This document shows positions 1-4,101 of a DNA stretch of 7,528 bases, in pieces. The number at the start of each line of letters is the position of its first letter. Positions within the stretch are counted from its first letter, which is position 1. The stretch is from VBCK01 sp035939615 (GTDB taxonomy: Bacteria; Pseudomonadota; Gammaproteobacteria; Burkholderiales; Burkholderiaceae_F), in NCBI GenBank assembly GCA_035939615.1, contig DASZFP010000080.1, positions 1 to 7,528 on the forward strand. The letters are read 5' to 3'. The notes beneath the pieces were generated by a model. It ran no database searches and was not told the DNA's origin. It saw only the letters and a list, made by a program, of their open reading frames with translations. Made by a program: the position numbers and the translations under genes.

Positions 1-35
1 AAGCGCGCCGGCATTTGCACAGGCACACCGTATCG

Positions 36-74
36 CCCCTCGCCCGCGCAGCGGGAGAGGGGAGGGGGTGAGGG
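36..74. repeat. REP-like palindromic element, copy 1 (one arm truncated)
   Basis: Bases 36-62 form a hairpin. The outer arms are CCCCTC (36-41) and GAGGGG (57-62). After a G/A mismatch (42/56) comes an inner stem CCCGC (43-47) / GCGGG (51-55) around a GCA loop. The right side continues to 74 with AGGGGGTGAGGG, but no matching left extension exists, so this copy is half-complete compared with the one at 1492-1544. It ends one base before the osmC stop codon, so on the minus strand the hairpin forms directly behind that gene. It may stop transcription or protect the mRNA end, but no U-tract follows it. CCCTCACC...GGTGAGGG palindromes of this look are common dispersed repeats in proteobacterial genomes. 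No associated transposase is visible here. Confidence 0.75.
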
Positions 75-75
75 C

Positions 76-498
76 TCAATCGTCGACGATCTCGATGCTG
101 TAATCGAGCTGCGCCGTTTTCTCGAGCATCACCGTGGCCGAGCAGTACTTCTCGTGCGACAGGCGCACGGCCCGCTCGACCACGTCCCGTTTCAGTCCGC
201 GCCCACGCACGATGAAGCGCAGTTCGATCCGGGTGAACACCTTCGGGTCGTCCGGTGCGCGGTCGGCCTTCAATTGCACTTCGCAGCCGCGCACGTCGTG
301 GCGGCCGCGCTGCAGGATCAACACCACGTCGTACGCGGTGCACCCGCCGGTGCCTGCCAGCAGCAGCTCCATCGGGCGCGGCGCCAGGTTGCGTCCGCCC
401 CCATCCGGCGCTCCGTCCATGCACACCAAGTGGCCGCTGCCGGTCTCGGCCACGAATGCCATGCCGGAGGGGCCTTCCCAGCGCACCGTGCTTTGCAT
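76..498 (-). CDS. yhfA: OsmC family protein, YhfA type
   Basis: A 140-residue cytoplasmic protein of the OsmC/Ohr superfamily, closest by eye to E. coli YhfA in length and motif order. The family includes thiol peroxidases that reduce organic hydroperoxides through a pair of cysteines; the substrate of YhfA-type members is poorly defined. Visible features are APRPMELLLAGTGGC, with the first cysteine at residue 53, and LSHEKYC, with the second at 119, the usual OsmC spacing on the central helices. The ATG at 498 was chosen because GGAGA lies seven bases upstream and the protein then begins MQSTVRWEG, as in the family. An in-frame extension to 711 exists but runs antisense into rplM. The gene is divergent from rplM, and this pairing is common in betaproteobacteria. 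A REP-like hairpin follows the stop. Whether it is a true peroxidase is inferred from the family. Confidence 0.93.
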   Translation of the reverse strand: MQSTVRWEGPSGMAFVAETGSGHLVCMDGAPDGGGRNLAPRPMELLLAGTGGCTAYDVVLILQRGRHDVRGCEVQLKADRAPDDPKVFTRIELRFIVRGRGLKRDVVERAVRLSHEKYCSATVMLEKTAQLDYSIEIVDD

Positions 499-518
499 GA
501 TTCGTTCTCCCGTCCGCC

Positions 519-548
519 TTGCCGGCCCTGGCCGGAACGAGGTAGAAT
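519..548 (+). promoter_or_regulatory. Probable sigma70 promoter of rplM-rpsI
   Basis: TTGCCG (519-524) and TAGAAT (543-548) are spaced by 18 bases, each close to the sigma70 consensus. The start point would fall near 555, giving a leader of roughly 17 bases before the rplM ATG. The spacer contains a perfect 6-bp inverted repeat, CCGGCC-CT-GGCCGG (522-535). The site sits in the 73-base divergent gap with osmC, so the two promoters must be close or overlapping. No convincing minus-strand promoter could be picked out. The call rests on sequence match and position only. Confidence 0.6.
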
Positions 549-571
549 TTAAAGCTTTTCCGGACCAAAAA

Positions 572-1006
572 ATGACGTCGAAGACATTTTCGGCCAAGCC
601 GCACGAAGTGCAGCACGACTGGTTTCTGGTCGACGCCAACGACAAGGTGCTGGGTCGGCTGGCCGCCCAGATCGCGTTGCGCCTGCGCGGCAAGCACAAG
701 CCGGAATTCACTCCGCACGTGGACAGCGGCGATTACATCGTGGTCGTCAATGCGGCCGGCTTGCGGGTGAGCGGCGCCAAGCCCACCGACAAGGTGTATT
801 ACCGGCATTCGAGCTACCCCGGCGGCGTTTACCAGACCACGTTCGTGAAGATGCAGCAGCGCTTCCCGGGACGGGTGCTGCAAAAAGCGGTCAAGGGGAT
901 GCTGCCGAAGGGGCCGCTGGGATACGCGATGATCAAGAAGCTGAAGATCTACCCGGGTGGGGAGCATCCGCACTCGGCGCAGCAGCCCAAGACGCTCGTC
1001 ATCTGA
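572..1006 (+). CDS. rplM: 50S ribosomal protein L13
   Basis: A 144-residue protein of the large ribosomal subunit, an early assembly protein that binds 23S rRNA. E. coli L13 has 142 residues, so the length is right. The N-terminus TFSAKPHEVQHDWFLVDA is typical of betaproteobacterial L13. The conserved block GKHKPEFTPHVDSGDYIVVV spans residues 40-59, and the C-terminal signature GMLPKGPLG (109-117) is followed by the HPHSAQQP segment (132-139). The ATG at 572 fits the family start. An open frame continues upstream to 134 but lies antisense to osmC and is not L13-like. The Shine-Dalgarno is weak: only CGGA about seven bases before the ATG, on a very short predicted leader. The gene is the first of the rplM-rpsI pair, with an unusually long 78-base gap to rpsI. 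Confidence 0.97.
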   Translation: MTSKTFSAKPHEVQHDWFLVDANDKVLGRLAAQIALRLRGKHKPEFTPHVDSGDYIVVVNAAGLRVSGAKPTDKVYYRHSSYPGGVYQTTFVKMQQRFPGRVLQKAVKGMLPKGPLGYAMIKKLKIYPGGEHPHSAQQPKTLVI

Positions 1007-1013
1007 GCCCGGC

Positions 1014-1091
1014 CGGATCGGGTCGGATCGGACGAAGTACTTACTCGGCAGTTTGATCGTTGGATCGATGGCAGGGGATCGGGGATGATCG
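1014..1091. repeat. GATCG-rich spacer between rplM and rpsI
   Basis: GATCG occurs six times here, at 1016, 1026, 1055, 1063, 1077 and 1087. The first two lie in a 10-base direct repeat (CGGATCGG at 1014-1021 and 1024-1031). The last copy overlaps the rpsI start codon. An 8-bp perfect palindrome, AAGTACTT, lies at 1035-1042. The rpsI Shine-Dalgarno AGGGGAT (1073-1079) overlaps the fifth copy. No promoter or strong hairpin is evident. The function is unknown and it may be sequence drift. Confidence 0.5.
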
Positions 1092-1477
1092 GCAAGCACA
1101 ACTACGGAACCGGGCGCCGCAAGAGCTCGGTGGCGCGCGTCTTTTTGAAGCGCGGCAAGGGCGACATCATGGTCAACGGCCGCGCCATCGACGAGTTTTT
1201 CCATCGTGAGACCGGCCGCATGATCGCGCGCCAGCCGCTGGTGCTGACGAATCATCTGACGAGCTTCGATATCCAGATCAACGTGGATGGCGGCGGAGAA
1301 TCGGGCCAGGCCGGCGCGGTGCGCCACGGCATCACGCGCGCTCTGATCGACTACGACGAGACCCTCAAACCGGTCTTGTCGAAAGCCGGGCTGGTCACGC
1401 GGGACGCCCGCGAGGTCGAGCGAAAGAAGGTCGGTCTGCGCAAGGCACGCCGCCGCAAGCAATTCTCCAAGCGCTAG
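1085..1477 (+). CDS. rpsI: 30S ribosomal protein S9
   Basis: A 130-residue small-subunit protein whose C-terminal tail reaches the ribosomal P site and contacts the anticodon stem of the tRNA. Its length equals that of E. coli S9. The family pattern is clear: NYGTGRRKSSVARVFLKRG at residues 6-24, the INVDGGGESGQAGAVRHGI block around 65-83, and a strongly basic end (KKVGLRKARRRKQFSKR) finishing in the invariant SKR. The ATG at 1085 follows AGGGGAT five bases upstream. It is transcribed with rplM, as in most bacteria. A strong hairpin begins 15 bases after the TAG stop and probably marks the end of the transcript. Nothing in the protein is unusual. Confidence 0.97.
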   Translation: MIGKHNYGTGRRKSSVARVFLKRGKGDIMVNGRAIDEFFHRETGRMIARQPLVLTNHLTSFDIQINVDGGGESGQAGAVRHGITRALIDYDETLKPVLSKAGLVTRDAREVERKKVGLRKARRRKQFSKR

Positions 1478-1491
1478 GCGGGTAAAAGCTA

Positions 1492-1544
1492 CCCTCACCT
1501 CCGTCTCCTCGCCCGCGCAGCGGGAGAGGAGACGGAGGTGAGGG
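1492..1544. repeat. REP-like hairpin, copy 2 (complete); likely end of rpsI mRNA
   Basis: The outer arms are 19 bases long and pair perfectly (1492-1510 with 1526-1544). One G/A mismatch (1511/1525) is followed by a 5-bp inner stem, CCCGC (1512-1516) / GCGGG (1520-1524), closed by a GCA loop. That gives 24 base pairs in 53 bases. The core CGCCCGCGCAGCGGGAGAGG is identical to copy 1 at 41-60 and in the same orientation. The right arm differs from copy 1 by two substitutions and one inserted C, yet all are matched in the left arm, so pairing is kept. It may block 3' exonucleases or terminate transcription without a U-tract, since GC-rich sequence follows. A short alternative hairpin, GGGTA (1480-1484) / TACCC (1490-1494), competes for its first three bases. 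Confidence 0.88.
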
Positions 1545-1618
1545 CGCGCGCAGCGCCTCGTGCGGCCGGACGAACGCATTTCCGCGTGACGTTTGGCCGG
1601 TGCCCCAGCCTGACCCGC

Positions 1619-1643
1619 ATATACTTGCAAATTAAGGGTTTTT
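1619..1643 (+). promoter_or_regulatory. AT-rich island with a TATACT box, possible promoter
   Basis: These 25 bases are 19/25 A or T in a strongly GC-rich region. They contain TATACT (1620-1625), a 5/6 match to the sigma70 -10 box. The best upstream partner, TTGGCC (1593-1598), is 21 bases away, which is too far for a standard promoter. If used, it would give argC a leader of about 160 bases. A GGG-TTTTT-CCC element follows (1636-1646). Low confidence. Confidence 0.25.
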
Positions 1644-1729
1644 CCCCCAGGTGCCGGTCGGCAGCGCCCCGCGCGGCCCGTCCGCTGCAAGCCTCCGTCG
1701 GCGCGGAATTGGCCGGATAAAGGTCCGGA

Positions 1730-1743
1730 TTGAAGCTATTCAA
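1730..1743. promoter_or_regulatory. Operator-like inverted repeat upstream of argC
   Basis: TTGAA-GCTA-TTCAA is a perfect 5-bp inverted repeat 50 bases before the argC start. It resembles half-sites of the ArgR box (TGAAT...ATTCA), but its TGAA and TTCA are four bases apart rather than six, so it is not a canonical Arg box. A weak promoter match (TTCAAG at 1739-1744, TCTAAT at 1761-1766, 16-base spacing) overlaps its right arm, which would suit an operator. Suggestive only. Confidence 0.25.
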
Positions 1744-1766
1744 GGAGCCGCCGGCCACGGTCTAAT

Positions 1767-1782
1767 TTCCGGTGCAACGGAA
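1767..1782 (+). promoter_or_regulatory. Small hairpin covering the argC ribosome binding site
   Basis: TTCCG (1767-1771) pairs with CGGAA (1778-1782) around a six-base loop, with a possible extra U-G pair (1766/1783). The right arm includes the start of the Shine-Dalgarno sequence GGAAGGG (1779-1785) that serves the GTG at 1794. The hairpin could partly hide the ribosome binding site, but it is short and likely weak. Confidence 0.25.
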
Positions 1783-1793
1783 GGGCGGGCGCA

Positions 1794-2864
1794 GTGGGCG
1801 CATCCAAAGCGGGCGGTTCCATTCGGGCGGGCATCGTAGGCGGCACCGGCTATGCCGGCGTCGAGCTGCTGCGCCTGCTCGCCCAGCATCCGGCCGTCGA
1901 GCTCGCCGCGATCACCTCGCGCGGCGAAGCCGGCACCGCGGTGGACCGCTTGTTTCCGTCGTTGCGGGGGCGTGTCGCGCTGGCGTTCGTGGAGCCGTCG
2001 GCCGCTCACCTGGAACGCTGCGACGTGGTGTTCTTCGCCACCCCGCACGGCGTGGCGATGTCGCAGGCGCGCGAGCTGCTGGCGTCGGGAGTGCGCGTCA
2101 TCGATCTGGCGGCCGATTTCCGCCTGCGGGACCCCGCCGAATTCGAACGCTGGTATCGAATCGCGCACGCGTGCCCGGATCTGCTGAGCGAAGCGGTCTA
2201 TGGCCTGCCCGAAGCCGCACGCGAAGCGATCCGGCGGGCCCGCATCATCGCCATTCCCGGTTGTTATCCGACCAGCGTGCTGCTGGGCTTGCTGCCGCTG
2301 GCGCGCCTCGAGCGCGAGCGCGCCGGCGCGGTCGAGTGGCAGGGCATCATCGCCGATTGCAAGTCGGGTGTCAGCGGGGCCGGGCGCAAGGTCGAGCTCG
2401 ACCTGCTGGCGGCGGAGGTGTCGGAGAATTTCCGCGCCTACGGCGTCGCCGGGCACCGGCACCACCCGGAAATGGAGCAGGAGCTGAGCGCGGCCACGGG
2501 CGTTGCGGTTCGGCTCACCTTCGTGCCGCATCTGGTCCCGATGATCCGCGGGATCCATTCGACCCTGTACGTGCGCCTCGGATCGGCAGCTGACCAGGAC
2601 CTGCAGCGGCTGTACGAGAGCTTCTACCGGGACGAGCCGTTCATCGACGTGCTGCCGTCCGGCAGCTGCCCCGATACGCGCTCCGTGCGCGGCTCCAACG
2701 TGGCGCGCATCGCGGTGCACCGGCCATCCTGCAATCTGGCCATCGTGCTGGTGGTCGAAGACAACCTGGTCAAGGGGGCCGCCGGCCAGGCGGTGCAGGC
2801 AATGAACATCGCGTTTGGCCGGCCCGAGACCGAGGGCCTGGACCAGATCGCGTTGATGCCCTGA
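1794..2864 (+). CDS. argC: N-acetyl-gamma-glutamyl-phosphate reductase
   Basis: A cytoplasmic enzyme of 356 residues that reduces N-acetylglutamyl 5-phosphate to the semialdehyde with NADPH, the third step of arginine biosynthesis. The N-terminal Rossmann motif GIVGGTGYAG spans residues 13-22. The catalytic cysteine is Cys157 in IPGCYPTSVLLGL. Further family blocks are CKSGVSGAGR (189-198), GHRHHPEM with the likely catalytic histidine His221, and DNLVKGAAGQAVQAMN (323-338). Length matches the long ArgC type of about 345 residues. The GTG start at 1794 has GGAAGGG eight bases upstream, and no nearer ATG, GTG or TTG precedes the Rossmann motif. It adds about ten residues before the usual start of the fold. 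A DUF6776-type gene follows after 8 bases, probably in the same transcript. Confidence 0.97.
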   Translation: MGASKAGGSIRAGIVGGTGYAGVELLRLLAQHPAVELAAITSRGEAGTAVDRLFPSLRGRVALAFVEPSAAHLERCDVVFFATPHGVAMSQARELLASGVRVIDLAADFRLRDPAEFERWYRIAHACPDLLSEAVYGLPEAAREAIRRARIIAIPGCYPTSVLLGLLPLARLERERAGAVEWQGIIADCKSGVSGAGRKVELDLLAAEVSENFRAYGVAGHRHHPEMEQELSAATGVAVRLTFVPHLVPMIRGIHSTLYVRLGSAADQDLQRLYESFYRDEPFIDVLPSGSCPDTRSVRGSNVARIAVHRPSCNLAIVLVVEDNLVKGAAGQAVQAMNIAFGRPETEGLDQIALMP

Positions 2865-2872
2865 CCGCACCG

Positions 2873-3613
2873 ATGCGCCGCAAGCTGTGGCTGCGAAACA
2901 TGTCGGTGAGCGCGCCTCGCGTGACGGTGCGCTCGTCGCTGCCATGGCCGATGCGGGCGCTGCTCGGATTTCTGGCCGCGGCGCTGGCAGCAGCGGCCGG
3001 GATCGCGATCTACGAGTACGGCCGCGACATTGCCGGCCCCGATCGACGCCAGCTCGCGACCGAGATCGAGCAGCTGACGACGCAGCTGCACGAGACCGCC
3101 GCCGAGCGCGACCGCAGCGACGCGCTGGCCAACGCGTACGAAGGCGAATTGAAGGTCGAGCGGGCGGCGCAGGAGCAGCTGATGCAGCAGGTGCGCACGC
3201 TGGAGGACGAGACCACGCGGCTGAAGGAAGACCTGGCCTTCTACGACAGCCTGCTGCCCGCCGGCAAAAGCGACAAGGGAATCGTGATACGCAGCTTCCG
3301 GCTGCAGCCCGATGACGAGTCCTCCCGGATGAGATTCCGGCTGCTGATCCAGCAAAGCGGCAAGGCTGACCACGACTTCGTCGGCTCCGTACAGATGGAG
3401 GTCCGCTTCACCCAGAATGGAGGCACCTTCATTTACGAGCTGCCGGAGGCGGAGGCCACGACGGAGCGCGCCAAGGCATTCCAACTGTCGTTTCGCCACT
3501 ACCAGCGGCTGGAGGGCGCATTCACGCTGCCGAGCGGTGCGGTGGCGCACTCGGTGCTGGTACGCGTCGTGGCGGCCGGCGAGACCCAAACCCAGCAGAG
3601 TTTCACGCTTTGA
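2873..3613 (+). CDS. DUF6776-type membrane-anchored coiled-coil protein
   Basis: A 246-residue protein of unknown function resembling the DUF6776 family, found beside argC and a bactofilin gene in betaproteobacteria. A short basic N-terminus precedes one membrane helix at about residues 28-47. A coiled coil rich in Glu, Gln and Leu spans about 58-124, ending in LKEDLAFYDSLLP. A beta-rich C-terminal domain covers about 135-246. The basic N-terminus suggests an N-in topology, with the coiled coil and C-terminal domain in the periplasm. The ATG at 2873 has no good Shine-Dalgarno and may rely on translational coupling to argC, 8 bases upstream; Met10 (2900) is an alternative start. The bactofilin gene follows 46 bases later. 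A role in envelope organisation is inferred from that neighbour and is unproven. Confidence 0.85.
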   Translation: MRRKLWLRNMSVSAPRVTVRSSLPWPMRALLGFLAAALAAAAGIAIYEYGRDIAGPDRRQLATEIEQLTTQLHETAAERDRSDALANAYEGELKVERAAQEQLMQQVRTLEDETTRLKEDLAFYDSLLPAGKSDKGIVIRSFRLQPDDESSRMRFRLLIQQSGKADHDFVGSVQMEVRFTQNGGTFIYELPEAEATTERAKAFQLSFRHYQRLEGAFTLPSGAVAHSVLVRVVAAGETQTQQSFTL

Positions 3614-3659
3614 GCACCCACCGATCGATATACCCTTGTCGCAAGTGACGGAGGCAAAC

Positions 3660-4085
3660 ATGTTTGGTAAGAAGGCAATCCCACAGGAAATCGGCAGCCT
3701 GATCGGCGCCGGTACGACCGTGACCGGCGACCTGCACTTTTCCGGCGGCCTGCGCGTCGACGGGGTGGTGCGAGGGGCGGTTCGCTGCACTGAAGGCGAA
3801 AAGGCCGGCATGCTGATCATCAGCGAGCACGGCACGATCGAAGGCGAAGTGCGCGCCGGCCACATCGTGGTGGCCGGCCGGATCCAGGGTCCGGTCCACG
3901 CGGCCGAGCTGATCGAGCTGCAACCGAAGGCGCGCGTGCAGGGCGACGTGAACTATCGCGCGCTGGAAATGCACCATGGCGCCGTTGTCGAAGGGATGAT
4001 GGTGCACGTCCCGACCGAAACCCGCACGGGCCTGAAGCTGGCTTCGAGCGCGCCGCGGCCGGAGCCGGTCGTGATGGCGAAGTGA
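3660..4085 (+). CDS. Bactofilin (polymer-forming cytoskeletal protein)
   Basis: A 141-residue member of the bactofilin family (PF04519), small proteins that polymerise without nucleotide into filaments, often at the inner membrane, where they place cell-wall enzymes or other envelope proteins. The core, residues about 12-118, shows the expected short beta-helical repeats rich in Gly and Val, for example GTTVTGDLHFSGGLRVDGVV, GTIEGEVRAGHIVVAGRI and ARVQGDVNYRALEMHHGAVV. Short flexible ends flank it. The N-terminal MFGKK is the kind of short tail linked to membrane binding in bactofilins. The ATG at 3660 has a strong GGAGG five bases upstream, so the upstream open frame, which overlaps the previous gene, is not used. 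It is the last plus-strand gene before convergent efflux genes. A DUF6776-type gene precedes it rather than the M23 peptidase often paired with bactofilins. Confidence 0.94.
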   Translation: MFGKKAIPQEIGSLIGAGTTVTGDLHFSGGLRVDGVVRGAVRCTEGEKAGMLIISEHGTIEGEVRAGHIVVAGRIQGPVHAAELIELQPKARVQGDVNYRALEMHHGAVVEGMMVHVPTETRTGLKLASSAPRPEPVVMAK

Positions 4086-4087
4086 CG

Positions 4088-4101
4088 GCGCCGCGAGGCG
4101 C
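4088..4101. terminator. Short hairpin between convergent genes
   Basis: GCGCC (4088-4092) pairs with GGCGC (4097-4101) around a GCGA loop, a GNRA-type tetraloop when read on the plus strand. It lies two bases after the bactofilin stop and reaches the last base of the stop codon of the convergent efflux gene. It may serve as a compact terminator, but there is no T-tract and the stem is only 5 bp. Confidence 0.35.

Larger units (their letters stand above)
1478..1793. other. rpsI-argC intergenic region, 316 bases
   Basis: No gene is supported here. The region holds, in order, a long hairpin (1492-1544), about 75 bases with nothing recognisable, an AT-rich island (1619-1643), a GC-rich stretch with nothing recognisable (about 1650-1725), and two small inverted repeats just before argC (1730-1743 and 1767-1782). 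Open frames on both strands look like GC-rich noise: arginine, alanine and proline-rich, and in part read through the hairpin. Confidence 0.6.

Noticed and set aside
134..571. In-frame 146-codon extension upstream of rplM
   Set aside because: It runs antisense to the clearly conserved osmC gene, has no L13 similarity, and the rplM start fits the family length and a promoter lies just before it.
499..711. In-frame 71-residue N-terminal extension of osmC
   Set aside because: It is antisense to rplM and crosses the predicted rplM promoter; the start at 498 has a good ribosome binding site and matches YhfA proteins.
36..1544. Same-orientation repeats as the ends of a transposable unit carrying osmC-rplM-rpsI
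   Set aside because: The enclosed genes are core genes in their usual order, there is no transposase, and each copy sits at a gene end, which fits a dispersed REP-like repeat better.
1730..1743. Canonical ArgR box before argC
   Set aside because: The half-sites are four bases apart instead of six, so it is kept only as a low-confidence operator-like repeat.
1495..1758. Possible small minus-strand gene of 87 codons in the rpsI-argC gap
   Set aside because: Its C-terminal part is a read-through of the hairpin repeat and adjacent GC-rich DNA (many Arg and Ala), with no ribosome binding site that stands out.
1740..2945. Minus-strand open frame of 401 codons opposite argC
   Set aside because: Composition is His, Arg, Gln and Ala rich with no family motif. 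It is a shadow of argC, which has all catalytic motifs.
2624..3865. Minus-strand open frame of 413 codons opposite argC, the DUF6776-type gene and bactofilin
   Set aside because: It spans three real genes on the other strand and shows no recognisable domain; long antisense frames are expected at this GC content.
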